The notes beneath the pieces are model-generated. The model ran no database searches, was not told the origin of the DNA, and was given only the letters and a program-made list of their open reading frames with translations. This document shows positions 32,640-41,970 of a DNA stretch of 64,000 nt, in pieces (position 1 is the first letter of the stretch; each line of letters begins with the position of its first letter). The stretch is from NCBI GenBank assembly GCA_045541915.1, contig JAZQJZ010000007.1, forward strand, positions 1-64,000, read 5' to 3'. A program made the translations under genes and the position numbers. The DNA comes from RGIG5579 sp045541915. GTDB taxonomy: Bacteria; Bacillota; Clostridia; Oscillospirales; SIG627.

Positions 32640-33341
32640 TCAAGAAACAAAAATGTGCTTTTTTGCCATTTGATCGGCCGTGTCAAACAAAGCGTCCTCT
32701 TTTCTTTTTACAGCAGAAAGAAGCTGCTCTTTTTTTTCTTTCTCCATGGGAAGGCTGTGCACATCTTCTCCGAGAAAATAGGAATGTCCTTCCCTAAAAA
32801 TACCAAGCATTCTTCGACGGGAAAGCCACCCGGAAAAAGCATCGAAATTCACCTGAAAGTAGCATCCCATATCCGAAAGATGCTGCAAAAGTCCCAAATC
32901 GCGATACAAAAACGGATATCGGTCAATATGCGCCAAAACGGGAACAATCTGATGCTCCTGGATCAGTCGAAGCAGTCTTTTTTCCGTATATACCGAAAAG
33001 GAGCTTTTCGTTTCCAACTCCGTCAGCATCAATCTGGTGCCGGCATAGCAAAGGGGAGTCAGATCCGCGTAGTTAAACAGAGTGTCGGTAAAATACACTT
33101 CCGCGCCCAAGGACAAGGTGAAAGCCTCTGCCTCCGGAAAGGTCAAGAACTCTTCAAAAGCTGCTTGACGACGGTGGCAAAACCGTTCCAAAGAATCCTG
33201 GGTAGGGTAAAAATGAGGGGTCAGTGCCAAATGCGTGATTCCCTGACAGGAAAGAGAGGAAAGCGCCTCCTGAAGTCCGAAGCGAGTGGAGATGCCGTCA
33301 TCAATGCCACGCAAAAGATGCGAGTGGATATCTGCTCTCAA
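32640..33341 (-). CDS. CpsB/YwqE-type PHP tyrosine phosphatase
   Basis: A 233-residue PHP-domain metallophosphatase. The metal-binding motifs are MRADIHSHLLRGIDDG at the N-terminus, ALTPHFYPTQ, LGAEVYF and LAHIDRYP. In Gram-positive capsule systems CpsB dephosphorylates the CpsD tyrosine kinase, which is encoded just upstream here. Translation starts at TTG (33341), preceded by GGAGG six to seven bases away and two bases after the kinase stop. It is the last gene of the three-gene operon before a strong terminator. Confidence 0.9.
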   Translation of the reverse strand: MRADIHSHLLRGIDDGISTRFGLQEALSSLSCQGITHLALTPHFYPTQDSLERFCHRRQAAFEEFLTFPEAEAFTLSLGAEVYFTDTLFNYADLTPLCYAGTRLMLTELETKSSFSVYTEKRLLRLIQEHQIVPVLAHIDRYPFLYRDLGLLQHLSDMGCYFQVNFDAFSGWLSRRRMLGIFREGHSYFLGEDVHSLPMEKEKKEQLLSAVKRKEDALFDTADQMAKKHIFVS

Positions 33342-33343
33342 GG

Positions 33344-34147
33344 TTATGCCTCCGGCTGTTCACTCGGGGCTTGTTCTTCTGCTACACTTTCTTCCTTCGG
33401 TTGTTCGGAAAAAGCCTTTTGGTTTTCTTCTTGAGTCTTCGTTCCGTAAGATTTGTAGCCATAACCATAGCGCTGACCGTAGCGTCCGTAACGATGTTTT
33501 TCATCCTGTGCGCCGTTGACCACAACGCCCAAGATCTTTCCGCCGGCAAAATTCACCTGCTCCACGGCCTTTTTCAAATCACTGCGCGTGGTATAGTTGG
33601 GACGGGCAACCAGCACCACCCCGTCGGCCTGACTGATTAAGGTCAGGGCGTCGGAAACAAAATTGATGGGAGGAGTATCCAAAATGATGTAGTCGTACTG
33701 CTCTCTCATTTTTTTAATGAGCTCTGCCACGCTGTCACTTCCCACGATTTCTGACGGATTGGGAGAAACATCACCGGAACAAATCACATCCAAATTGGTG
33801 AAAACATTCTTGTGAAGCACCTCTTCCCAAGTATTCATTCCGCTCAGAAAGTTGGTCAGGCCGGGCTTTGCATCGCACTTGACCAAGCGGCTTAACTGAG
33901 AGGAGGGGCCTCTGAGATCCACGTCGATCAAAAGTACCTTTTTATCACTTCTGGCAATGGAAAAGGCGATGTTGGCAGAGGTGGTGGTTTTTCCTTCTCC
34001 GGGAACAGAACTGGAGATCACCACAACCTTACAGCCGGGTTTGATCAAGGAAAATGCCAGATTGGCACGGATGGTTCGGTATGCCTCCTTTGCGGCAAAC
34101 AAAACACCCTTTTCATTCATTCCGTAATAGCCTTTGTTGTTGGTCAT
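33344..34147 (-). CDS. CpsD-type bacterial tyrosine kinase
   Basis: A 267-residue BY-kinase. Walker A SVPGEGKTT is at residues 48-56, Walker A' VLLIDVDLRGP near 74-84, and Walker B ILDTPP near 155. The tail after residue 225 holds a tyrosine cluster (HRYGRYGQRYGYGYKSYG), the autophosphorylation site, followed by a Glu/Gln-rich end. The CpsC-like protein encoded just upstream is its expected membrane activator. The start at 34147 follows GGAGG; a longer frame to 34198 would overlap the upstream gene. It controls the length and export of a surface polysaccharide. Confidence 0.93.
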   Translation of the reverse strand: MTNNKGYYGMNEKGVLFAAKEAYRTIRANLAFSLIKPGCKVVVISSSVPGEGKTTTSANIAFSIARSDKKVLLIDVDLRGPSSQLSRLVKCDAKPGLTNFLSGMNTWEEVLHKNVFTNLDVICSGDVSPNPSEIVGSDSVAELIKKMREQYDYIILDTPPINFVSDALTLISQADGVVLVARPNYTTRSDLKKAVEQVNFAGGKILGVVVNGAQDEKHRYGRYGQRYGYGYKSYGTKTQEENQKAFSEQPKEESVAEEQAPSEQPEA

Positions 34148-34148
34148 T

Positions 34149-34835
34149 TCAAATGCCTCCCTTCTTCTCACCGGCATTGAAATCGGGAACAATACCAAGC
34201 ACGGGGAGACCGAACAATTCCGTGATCTCTTCCGCAGAACGGATTCGATTATCGCTCAATTCCTTCAGCACCACAAGACCGGCAGCCAAGAGCGCACCTA
34301 CAAGAAAACCGAAAATGGCTTTTTCCAGTGCATTGGCGTTCACAGGGGAAACCGGCAGCTCCGGAGACTGGATCACTTCCAGTGCTCCCACCTCCTGGAA
34401 GCTATCGATTCTCTTGGAAGCCGTATTGGATACCGACAGAGCAATATCATAGGACAGATTGGGATCATGCGTCTGCACGCTCACATAGAATGTGGAGGTT
34501 TCAGAAACCACCGAGGAAAAGGAAACATAACCGGAAATCACCTTGGGAGCCAAAGTCCTACCCGTTGTCTCCTCCAGATCCTTGGAAACCATTTCAAAAA
34601 ACTCATTGACATTCAAAAATTCAATGTACTGCCAGGCAATGGATCGGGTGGCGTCCCCATAGGTATTGCCACTTTCCTTATTGCTGGCATAAAACTTCAC
34701 GTTAGCCTCATAACGGGGCTGAACAAAATATTTGGTATAAACAAATGCGCCGATACCAAACAGCACCGCAATGATCAGAATAAAGGCAATGCCCTTGATC
34801 AGCCAATTATAAATATCCTTTAGAGAAAACTCCAT
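34149..34835 (-). CDS. CpsC/Wzz-type chain-length regulator and kinase activator
   Basis: A 228-residue protein with two membrane helices (about 15-37 and 172-192) flanking an extracytoplasmic Wzz domain. The second helix is preceded by the Pro-rich PELPVSPVNAN typical of the family. The C-terminal cytoplasmic stub activates CpsD in related systems. It is the first gene of the operon. No polymerase, flippase or glycosyltransferase genes are adjacent, so the trio probably serves a polysaccharide locus elsewhere. Confidence 0.9.
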   Translation of the reverse strand: MEFSLKDIYNWLIKGIAFILIIAVLFGIGAFVYTKYFVQPRYEANVKFYASNKESGNTYGDATRSIAWQYIEFLNVNEFFEMVSKDLEETTGRTLAPKVISGYVSFSSVVSETSTFYVSVQTHDPNLSYDIALSVSNTASKRIDSFQEVGALEVIQSPELPVSPVNANALEKAIFGFLVGALLAAGLVVLKELSDNRIRSAEEITELFGLPVLGIVPDFNAGEKKGGI

Positions 34836-34885
34836 CGTATCCGATTTGCTCCTTCCACAAAAAACTCAATTTGGTGCCACCGAGA

Positions 34886-35998
34886 TCATCCTTTTGCACA
34901 GCGCAAATTGATCTCCTTCATAGCGTCGAATTTTTTCATCATATCCAATGCCAGCGCCAACTGGCTTCTGCCCCGTTCCAAATTGTGATTGGGACGGTGG
35001 ATCTTGAAATACTTATCCCCGTTCAGGTAATCCTCCAGAAAACGGGCAGCCAGTTCAAAGCTCATGACAATGGCGCCCACTGCAAGGCTTTCCATTTCTT
35101 CAGGGGTACAGAAATCGCGGCAAGCGGAAATAAATCCGGAGGCAAATGCCTCATAAAGCTCCAGGTTCAAGCCGACCTTTGACGTGTCCGGCTCGTCCTC
35201 CACTGCAAAGTTGGCAGAAAAGCGGATGGCATCTCCGAAGTCATAAGCACAAAGACCGGGGGTGACCGTATCCAGATCGATCACGCAAACTGCCTTTCCT
35301 GTGTCCTTATCAATGAGGATGTTGTTATACTTGGTATCGTTATGGGTAACGCGCAGTGGCAAAATGCCCGCTTCACGCTGCTTTTCAAGGCAAGACCAGA
35401 TCTCTTCGTTTTCCTTTAAGATCCGGATCTCCTCCTCCACCACATGACGTCTTCCCGCTTCGTCCCTTTCGCAGGCGGCGAAGAAATTCTCCATTCTTTT
35501 CACCGTATTGTGGAAATTGGGCATGGTATCCTGCAACTGGTCCATAGGAAAATCCGAAAGCTGTCTCTGGAACAGACCAAAGGAATACCCTGCGTTTTTC
35601 AACACCATAGGATCCTCTGCCTGATCGTAGGTGATGGTATTGGGGACGTAGCGATAAACTCGCCAGAAGTTTTCCTTGTCCTCAAAATAATAGTTGGTTC
35701 CGTCTTCTCTCTTTAAAAAATCCAGAACCTTTCCTTCGGGATCAATGCCCTGGCTGAGAAGCTTTCTGCGAATGTGATTGGTTACCTTATCGATATTCTC
35801 CATAATTCCCACAGGGTTGGGGAATACATAGGTGTTGATTCTTTGCAATACAAAGCTGTCATTTTTGCCTTTGAAGCGAACATCCACCTTGTGAGTGGAA
35901 TTGATATGGCCGCTATGAAATGTCTCTACACGAAACGAGTCAAATTGCACGCCAAAGTGCTGCAACACGGAGGTGATTTTTCTGCTTTCATAACTCAT
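34886..35998 (-). CDS. Aminoglycoside-phosphotransferase-fold sugar kinase (NahK-like)
   Basis: A 370-residue protein with the choline/aminoglycoside kinase fold. The catalytic loop VTHNDTKYNNIL (Asp221) and metal-binding VIDLDT (Asp241/Asp243) are intact. The HNDTK..N form and the N-terminal LQRINTYVFPNP segment resemble N-acetylhexosamine 1-kinases (NahK) of gut bacteria. No lacto-N-biose phosphorylase is nearby, so the substrate is open. The ATG at 35998 has AAGGAG upstream. A hairpin TTGGCT / AGCCAA at 36011-36028 directly abuts this ribosome site and might tune translation. Confidence 0.8.
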   Translation of the reverse strand: MSYESRKITSVLQHFGVQFDSFRVETFHSGHINSTHKVDVRFKGKNDSFVLQRINTYVFPNPVGIMENIDKVTNHIRRKLLSQGIDPEGKVLDFLKREDGTNYYFEDKENFWRVYRYVPNTITYDQAEDPMVLKNAGYSFGLFQRQLSDFPMDQLQDTMPNFHNTVKRMENFFAACERDEAGRRHVVEEEIRILKENEEIWSCLEKQREAGILPLRVTHNDTKYNNILIDKDTGKAVCVIDLDTVTPGLCAYDFGDAIRFSANFAVEDEPDTSKVGLNLELYEAFASGFISACRDFCTPEEMESLAVGAIVMSFELAARFLEDYLNGDKYFKIHRPNHNLERGRSQLALALDMMKKFDAMKEINLRCAKG

Positions 35999-36078
35999 GG
36001 TAAAATCTCCTTGGCTTTTTTGAGCCAAAACCATATTTGATGCCCAGTGGTATATAACCCACCACAGTATCACTCTTG

Positions 36079-36106
36079 ATTATACCACAAAAAAAAGAAA
36101 AAGCAA
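36079..36106 (-). promoter_or_regulatory. Promoter of the NahK-like gene
   Basis: Minus-strand TTGCTT (36101-36106) and TATAAT (36079-36084), spacer 16. Confidence 0.6.
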
Positions 36107-36135
36107 GGATTTTTCCAAACTCAAGCAAAAGAAAC

Positions 36136-36180
36136 AAAGCACGGTTCTCCGCAAAAAAAGGAGAACCGTGCTTTCTTTTC
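36136..36180 (-). terminator. Terminator of pfkA
   Basis: AAAGCACGGTTCTCC / GGAGAACCGTGCTTT, a 15-bp stem with T-rich flanks. Confidence 0.88.
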
Positions 36181-36188
36181 ACGAAAAA

Positions 36189-37169
36189 TCAATACAAAGA
36201 AAGAATCTTGCTGGTGCGGATCAGATCGTCATCAATGTCCTTTTTCATAGAAAGGGCTTCTTCGATATCAATATCCACAACAGAATCTCCCTTCATGGCC
36301 ACAATTCTGCCGGAGACCCCATTGGCCAAAAGCTCTGTGGCCTTGGCTCCCATCAGGGAAGCCGCCACGCGGTCACGTACCGTGGGACTGCCGCCTCTTT
36401 GCTGGTGGCCCAAAATGGTGGTGGTAGTGGAGATTCCGGTCTTATTGTGGATCTCCTGTGCAATTTCCATAGTGCCGCCCACACCCTCGGCATTGATGAT
36501 AATGTAGTGATGCTTCCCTGCATTCCGACAGGAAAGAATGGGCTTGATGATATCTTCATCCACATTAAATTCCCTCTCGGGAACAATGCAAGCCTCTGCA
36601 CCGCCGGCAATGCCGCAGTTCACTGCGATATACCCGGCATTTCTACCCATCACCTCCACCACGCTGCAGCGCTCGTGAGAATAGGCAGTATCCTTGATTC
36701 TGTCAATGGCTTCCTTTACGGTGTTCATCGCCGTGTCATAACCGATGGTATAGTCACTGCAAGCAATGTCATTGTCAATAGTGGCAGGAATGCCAATGAC
36801 CGGAAGTCCGATCCGATGCAGATCTCTGGCGCCGCGGAAGGAACCGTCACCGCCAATGACCACCAAAGCATCCAGGCGGAAGATCTCTGCCATTCCCTTT
36901 CCTCTTTGCACTCCTTCGGGAGTGGAAAATTCCTTGCTTCTGGCCGTGAGAAGCACCGTTCCGCCACGACTGATGATATTGGAAACCGAGTGGTTATTCA
37001 TCTCGGCGATTTCACCGTCAAGAAGACCCTCATAGCCGCGCTGAATCCCGAACACTTGAAACCCGTGATACAGTCCGGAACGGACCACAGCGCGAATGGC
37101 AGCATTCATACCGGGTGCGTCGCCCCCGGAAGTCAGAACACCAATCCGTTTGATTTTGTTTGTTGCCAT
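36189..37169 (-). CDS. pfkA: ATP-dependent 6-phosphofructokinase
   Basis: A 326-residue PfkA that phosphorylates fructose 6-phosphate, the committed step of glycolysis. The ATP site LTSGGDAPGMNAAIRAVV, VIGGDGSFRGA and the catalytic PATIDNDI are canonical; the Gly in GGDGS is expected for ATP rather than pyrophosphate use. GGAGGT precedes the ATG. It stands alone with its own promoter and terminator; pyk is not adjacent. Confidence 0.97.
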   Translation of the reverse strand: MATNKIKRIGVLTSGGDAPGMNAAIRAVVRSGLYHGFQVFGIQRGYEGLLDGEIAEMNNHSVSNIISRGGTVLLTARSKEFSTPEGVQRGKGMAEIFRLDALVVIGGDGSFRGARDLHRIGLPVIGIPATIDNDIACSDYTIGYDTAMNTVKEAIDRIKDTAYSHERCSVVEVMGRNAGYIAVNCGIAGGAEACIVPEREFNVDEDIIKPILSCRNAGKHHYIIINAEGVGGTMEIAQEIHNKTGISTTTTILGHQQRGGSPTVRDRVAASLMGAKATELLANGVSGRIVAMKGDSVVDIDIEEALSMKKDIDDDLIRTSKILSLY

Positions 37170-37214
37170 AACGACCTCCGATTTTGTTCCTTTTTTCTAT
37201 TTTTAACATTTCTC

Positions 37215-37243
37215 AGTATATTCCATTCTCCCCTTTTTGGCAA
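37215..37243 (-). promoter_or_regulatory. Promoter of pfkA
   Basis: Minus-strand TTGCCA (37238-37243) and TATACT (37215-37220), spacer 17. Confidence 0.65.
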
Positions 37244-37272
37244 GAGAAAAATGGAAAAAAGAGTAATTTGTT

Positions 37273-38295
37273 TCACTTTTCCTCTTCGTAGAAGAAGATT
37301 TCCCGGATCCACTGATCCAAAAGCCGATGCTCTGCGGCGGTTTTGGTGCCCAAAAACGCTTCCGGGATCATCTGTGCCGAGGGAAGCTTGATCAGGATCT
37401 GCCCCATCCCGTTTTCACTTTTTAGACTCATATTCATGTGATGCTCCCGACACAGAAGGAATGAAAGGAATAGCGGAGCCAGGGCAAGATCCTTGGGAAA
37501 CTCCTTGCCGCTTTCTTGTCGGAAGATCCTTGCCAGAACGGAAAACACCTGCTCCTGATCGGAAAACGAAAAGGACAGCACCACCCCATTTCCGGTCTTT
37601 TTCACCTGCACCGAAACCTCTTCCAGCCCTTGGTAAACATAGAGAAAACGGATCACGTTCAAAAGGGCAAAGATTAGAGCATCGGGAGAAGCCATCACCG
37701 CCGCATCCGAGGTGCACTCAAAAGAAAGACTCACACGGGGCTGATGCAATCGGTCGGAAAGGGCTTGAAGGATCCCTGGCAGACTGCAAACGGACGGGGC
37801 CCTCATAGGACGCTTGGACAAGGTGAGAAAATGACGGTACATTTCCATGGCACCGCGCAGCCGATGGGTTCTGGAGATCACCCTCTCCTCCAAATGAACA
37901 TTCCGGGCTGTGCCTTGGAACTCGAATTGGGGCTTCAAGGGCAGGCAAATCTCATCCAGAACGCGCAGACTCTCTCCAAAAAGGCTTTTGGAAAACGGCT
38001 CGCAAAAAGGCATAAAATTTTCCAAAAAAATCAACAATCTCTCTGAGTTTTCCGGTGGAAGAATACACACGAAATAGGAAATCTCCTCCAATTCCGCACA
38101 CATCACACAGCCCTCTTTCTTCTCCTTGGCAAGGGTTTTTAAGTAGCGTTTCAGTCGCCAAGGTGCGGGAAGAAGCTTTTGCGCTGCCCGGTTCCGAAAC
38201 AGGAGGGAAAATTCCTCATCGGTCACCACACTGGGAAACACAAAAGATCCGGCCAGAGGCGCAAGGCGGATTTCGTTTATCATTTCTTCGGTCAT
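37273..38295 (-). CDS. Degenerate histidine-kinase-like protein
   Basis: A 340-residue soluble protein I cannot place firmly. Its layout resembles a sensor kinase: an N-terminal PAS-like region (1-120), a helical part with RTHRLRGAMEMYRHF near residue 145 where a HisKA domain would be, then a GHKL-like domain (about 190-320) with PDALIFALLNVIRF in place of the N box and GMGQILIKLP near the end. The N-box Asn that binds magnesium is not conserved, and the G1 (DxGxG) motif is not recognisable. ATP hydrolysis is therefore doubtful. No response regulator is adjacent. A weak TTTCGT/TATACT promoter lies at 38359-38387. Confidence 0.6.
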   Translation of the reverse strand: MTEEMINEIRLAPLAGSFVFPSVVTDEEFSLLFRNRAAQKLLPAPWRLKRYLKTLAKEKKEGCVMCAELEEISYFVCILPPENSERLLIFLENFMPFCEPFSKSLFGESLRVLDEICLPLKPQFEFQGTARNVHLEERVISRTHRLRGAMEMYRHFLTLSKRPMRAPSVCSLPGILQALSDRLHQPRVSLSFECTSDAAVMASPDALIFALLNVIRFLYVYQGLEEVSVQVKKTGNGVVLSFSFSDQEQVFSVLARIFRQESGKEFPKDLALAPLFLSFLLCREHHMNMSLKSENGMGQILIKLPSAQMIPEAFLGTKTAAEHRLLDQWIREIFFYEEEK

Positions 38296-38507
38296 ATTTT
38301 CACTCCCTTTCGGTTTCTTTTGGTTTTAAATGGCATTTTTGACTTTTCTGTAACGGATAGTATACCACAAAACTGAAAAAAACGAAAATTTTTTATGAAA
38401 ATTAGCAGAAAGTGATTTCTTTTTCCCAAGAAATATGATATATTAATGCAATAATGGGTTTTTATACTCGAAAGTTCATCAATTTGGAAAGGATTCCCCA
38501 AAAAGAA

Positions 38508-40847
38508 ATGTCGTACTATACCGAAAAACTGGACCGGGTGGCATTGCCCGTCATTGCCCTGAGAGGTCTGGTTGTTTTCCCAAATATTGATACCAGCTTT
38601 GAAGTAGCTCGCCCCCAAACGGTGCGCGCTACGGAAATGGCTCTAAAGGCTGACGGGCTGATTTATCTGGTAACCCAAAAGGATGCCCAGGTAGAAACGC
38701 CGGAGCCGGCGGATCTGCATAAGGTAGGTGTGGTTGCCCGCATCAAGCAGTCCATCAAGCTTCCCGATAAAAGCTATCGCATCATCACCGAAGGCATTGC
38801 CAGAGGTGAAACACAGAATATATTCCGTCTGGAAAGCGGCGCTCTCACCGCAGAGGTTCTGCAAAAGGAGATCACCGTTCTGGACGATATTTCCGCCGAC
38901 GCTTACCGAAGAAGCATTCTCCACAGCGTGGAGGATCTGTCTGTTTTTCTCCCCAAGCTTTCCGCCGATGTGACGGCAGCACTGCAAAGCATTGACGAGC
39001 CCGGTTTTCTGTCGGACTTTGTGGCGGCAAACATTCTCCGTCGGGTAGAAGATAAGATGGAAATTCTCAAACAGTTCGATCCGGAAAAAAGAGCCCTTAA
39101 GCTCAAGGAGATCCTGGAGAGAGAAATTCAGGTGGCAAAGCTGGAGAGCCGACTGGCTCGCAAGGTCCAAAGTCACATGGAGGATCAGCAAAGGGAGGCT
39201 TATTTGCGGGAGCAGCTTCGGGTGATCCAGTCCGAGCTTTCCGGCGGCGAAGCCTTTGCCGGAGAGGACGACGATGACGATGTTCTCGCCCGGATCCAGA
39301 AGGCCGCACTTCCCGATTCCATTCGGGAAAAGCTGATTTCCCAAGCAAAAAAGATCCGTCAAATGCCCTTCGGTTCTTCGGAATCGGCCCTTCTTCGAGG
39401 CTATATTGATACCTGTCTTGAGATCCCGTGGCTGGAATATACCGAGGATGAGGTGGACCTGAAAAAGGCAGAAGCCATCCTGGATCGGGATCACGATGGT
39501 CTGGAAAAAGTAAAGGAGCGGATCCTGGAATTTTTGGCGGCCGGTCTTTTGCGCGGAAAGGTGCAGGGACAGATCCTGTGTCTGGTGGGCGCACCCGGTG
39601 TAGGTAAAACCAGCATCGCTTCCTCCATTGCGGAGGCGCTGGGTAGAAAATACGTGCGCGTATCTCTGGGCGGTGTCCGGGACGAGGCAGACATTCGCGG
39701 TCACAGAAAGACCTATATTGGCGCTATGCCCGGCAGAATCATCAATGCCCTTTGCCAAGCAGGATCCATGAACCCCTTGATCACCCTGGATGAAATTGAC
39801 AAATTGACCCGGGATTCTCACGGCGATCCCTCCTCTGCTCTTCTGGAGGTTCTGGATTCTGCCCAGAACCACGCATTCCGGGATCATTTCATCGAATTGC
39901 CGGTGGATCTTTCCGCCTGTATGTTCCTGGCCACTGCAAACGATGTTTCCACCATTCCTCCGGCTCTGCTGGACCGTATGGAGGTCATTTCCATCCAAGG
40001 CTATACGGAAAGTGAAAAATGCGACATTGCCAAGCACCACCTGATCCCCAAAGAGGAAAAGGAGCACGGCATTGAGAAAAACCGCTTAAGTATCAGCCAA
40101 GGCGCTTTGCGAAAGATCATCCGTTCCTACACCAGGGAACAGGGCGTGAGAAAGCTGGAAAGAGAAATCGCCAAGATCTGCAGAAAGAGCGCAAAGATGA
40201 TCTATGACGGCCAGGAGAAAATCTCCGTGACCGAAAAGAATCTAACCGATTTTCTGGGGAAAGAAAAAATCCTTCCCGAAAAGAAAAACATTCCCCCTCG
40301 CGTGGGCGTGGTCAACGGTCTTGCATGGACCATGTCCGGCGGTGAGATGCTGGAGGTGGAGGCTCTTTGTCTCCCCGGTAGCGGAAAATTGGAATTGACC
40401 GGCTCCTTGGGCGATGTGATGAAGGAATCGGCAAAGGCCGCCGTTTCTCTGATCCGTTCCCGGAGCGATGCCCTTGACATTGAAAACCCCAATTTTTATA
40501 AGGAGTGCGATCTGCACATTCACTTCCCGGAGGGCGCCATTCCCAAGGACGGCCCCAGTGCCGGTGTGACACTGGTTACCTGTCTTGCTTCCCTTCTTTC
40601 CGGCAAAAAGGTCCGGGGCGATGTGGCTATGACGGGCGAGATCACCTTACACGGCAAGGTGCTCCCCATCGGCGGTCTGCGAGAGAAGGCCGGTGCGGCT
40701 CTGCGCAGCGGTATCAAGACCGTTCTCATCCCTGCCGACAACGAAAAAGATTTAGAGGAAGTAGATCCGAAAGCGCGGGAGAAGATGGAGTTTATCCCTT
40801 GCCGCACCATCGATGACGTACTGAAGATCGCCTTGGTCCATTCATGA
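38508..40847 (+). CDS. lon: ATP-dependent protease Lon
   Basis: A 779-residue LonA. In order there are the LON substrate-binding domain (LPVIALRGLVVFPN near residue 12), a helical linker, the AAA+ module with Walker A GAPGVGKT (361-368), and the protease domain with the catalytic dyad Ser684 (DGPSAG) and Lys727 (GGLREK). It degrades misfolded and regulatory proteins. I prefer ATG 38508 because the longer frame from 38454 begins only a few bases after the likely -10 and has no ribosome site; the N-terminus then matches family length. It overlaps engB by four bases. Confidence 0.95.
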   Translation: MSYYTEKLDRVALPVIALRGLVVFPNIDTSFEVARPQTVRATEMALKADGLIYLVTQKDAQVETPEPADLHKVGVVARIKQSIKLPDKSYRIITEGIARGETQNIFRLESGALTAEVLQKEITVLDDISADAYRRSILHSVEDLSVFLPKLSADVTAALQSIDEPGFLSDFVAANILRRVEDKMEILKQFDPEKRALKLKEILEREIQVAKLESRLARKVQSHMEDQQREAYLREQLRVIQSELSGGEAFAGEDDDDDVLARIQKAALPDSIREKLISQAKKIRQMPFGSSESALLRGYIDTCLEIPWLEYTEDEVDLKKAEAILDRDHDGLEKVKERILEFLAAGLLRGKVQGQILCLVGAPGVGKTSIASSIAEALGRKYVRVSLGGVRDEADIRGHRKTYIGAMPGRIINALCQAGSMNPLITLDEIDKLTRDSHGDPSSALLEVLDSAQNHAFRDHFIELPVDLSACMFLATANDVSTIPPALLDRMEVISIQGYTESEKCDIAKHHLIPKEEKEHGIEKNRLSISQGALRKIIRSYTREQGVRKLEREIAKICRKSAKMIYDGQEKISVTEKNLTDFLGKEKILPEKKNIPPRVGVVNGLAWTMSGGEMLEVEALCLPGSGKLELTGSLGDVMKESAKAAVSLIRSRSDALDIENPNFYKECDLHIHFPEGAIPKDGPSAGVTLVTCLASLLSGKKVRGDVAMTGEITLHGKVLPIGGLREKAGAALRSGIKTVLIPADNEKDLEEVDPKAREKMEFIPCRTIDDVLKIALVHS

Positions 40848-41443
40848 ACAAACACAACATTTCACTGAAAATCTCCGCTGGAAGGCGAGATCAGATCATC
40901 CGGGACGGAAAATGCCAGATCGCCTTTTCCGGTCGAAGCAACGTGGGAAAAAGCTCCGCGCTGAACCGCCTTTTGGGCAGAAAAAGCCTGGCAAGGGTTT
41001 CCTCTACTCCCGGTAAGACCATCACCATCAATTTCTTTGATCTGGACAACACCTGCTATTTGGTAGACCTGCCCGGATACGGCTTTGCCAAAAGAAGCGA
41101 AAAGGAAAAAAGAGCGTGGTCGAATCTGACGGATTCTTATTTTCAAAATCACGAAAACCTGGCCCTGGTTTTGCAGCTGGTGGATCTGAAAACCGGCCCC
41201 AGCCGGGACGATGAGACCATGATCGGCTTTTTGAAGGAAGTGGGGATCCCCTTTGTGATCGTGGCAACCAAGCTGGATAAATTAAATAAGACCAATCAGG
41301 CAAAAAACTTAAAGGCCCTGGAGGATGCTATGTTTCCCGTGCCGGTCTTTCCCTTTTCTTCCCTATCGGGAGAAGGAGTGGAGAGTGTCTGGAGTCTGAT
41401 TGAAAAAACCGTAGCCGTGTTTGAGGATCAAAAAGAAGTCTGA
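40844..41443 (+). CDS. engB: Ribosome-biogenesis GTPase EngB (YsxC/YihA)
   Basis: A 199-residue GTPase needed for 50S subunit assembly. G1 GRSNVGKSSALN, the switch region with STPGKTITINFF, G3 DLPGYGFA, G4 TKLDKLNK and G5-like FSSLSG are all visible. The ATG overlaps the lon stop (ATGA). The lon-engB order is common in Firmicutes. Confidence 0.96.
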   Translation: MNKHNISLKISAGRRDQIIRDGKCQIAFSGRSNVGKSSALNRLLGRKSLARVSSTPGKTITINFFDLDNTCYLVDLPGYGFAKRSEKEKRAWSNLTDSYFQNHENLALVLQLVDLKTGPSRDDETMIGFLKEVGIPFVIVATKLDKLNKTNQAKNLKALEDAMFPVPVFPFSSLSGEGVESVWSLIEKTVAVFEDQKEV

Positions 41444-41514
41444 CAGATCTTTTTGTATTTTTTCTCCCTTTTCGGTCATAATAGGTGACAAAACGAAAAA
41501 AAGCGGGGGAACGT

Positions 41515-41964
41515 ATGAACATTGCTTTGGCAGAGCACATTCCCATTCTGGAGCATTCTCTGAAACAAAAATTGCACTCCTTTCCTTTCTCCTCCCGGAT
41601 CCACTTGGAACGAGCGACGCAGGGAAAAGAGTATGATCTGATTCTTTCCGACCTGGATTACCTTTCCGATTCGTGGCGTTTTTCCTCGGATCTTTTCCTG
41701 GTTCCGGGACGGGTGGGAAACAGAAGGTTTTCCGTGGAGGGAACGGTGCTCACAGGCGGAATGAATCCGGCAGACCCGGTAACCTTTTCCAGCATCGGAG
41801 AAGATCGGGCCATGCTTTGCCTTCAGCAAGAAATTCCCTTTGCCGGGCGAAACATCGGGCCCTTTGAAAAGCCCATTGAATTCGATCGGAATTTTAGCCT
41901 TTACAAAAATCTTGCCATGGGCTTTGCCCTTGCTCTGGCAGAAATCTGGTTTGGGGAGGAATGA
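41515..41964 (+). CDS. Uncharacterised 149-residue protein
   Basis: A soluble mixed alpha/beta protein. It starts MNIALAEHIPILEHSL and ends in an alanine-rich helix (NLAMGFALALAEIW). It contains EYDLILSDLDYLSD, faintly like a receiver-domain strand with acidic residues, and VEGTVLTGGMNPADPVTF. I do not recognise a family. The start follows GCGGGGGA. It ends six bases before the helicase gene and is probably in the same transcript, so a role with that helicase is possible but unsupported. Confidence 0.7.
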   Translation: MNIALAEHIPILEHSLKQKLHSFPFSSRIHLERATQGKEYDLILSDLDYLSDSWRFSSDLFLVPGRVGNRRFSVEGTVLTGGMNPADPVTFSSIGEDRAMLCLQQEIPFAGRNIGPFEKPIEFDRNFSLYKNLAMGFALALAEIWFGEE

Positions 41965-41970
41965 AAAGCA

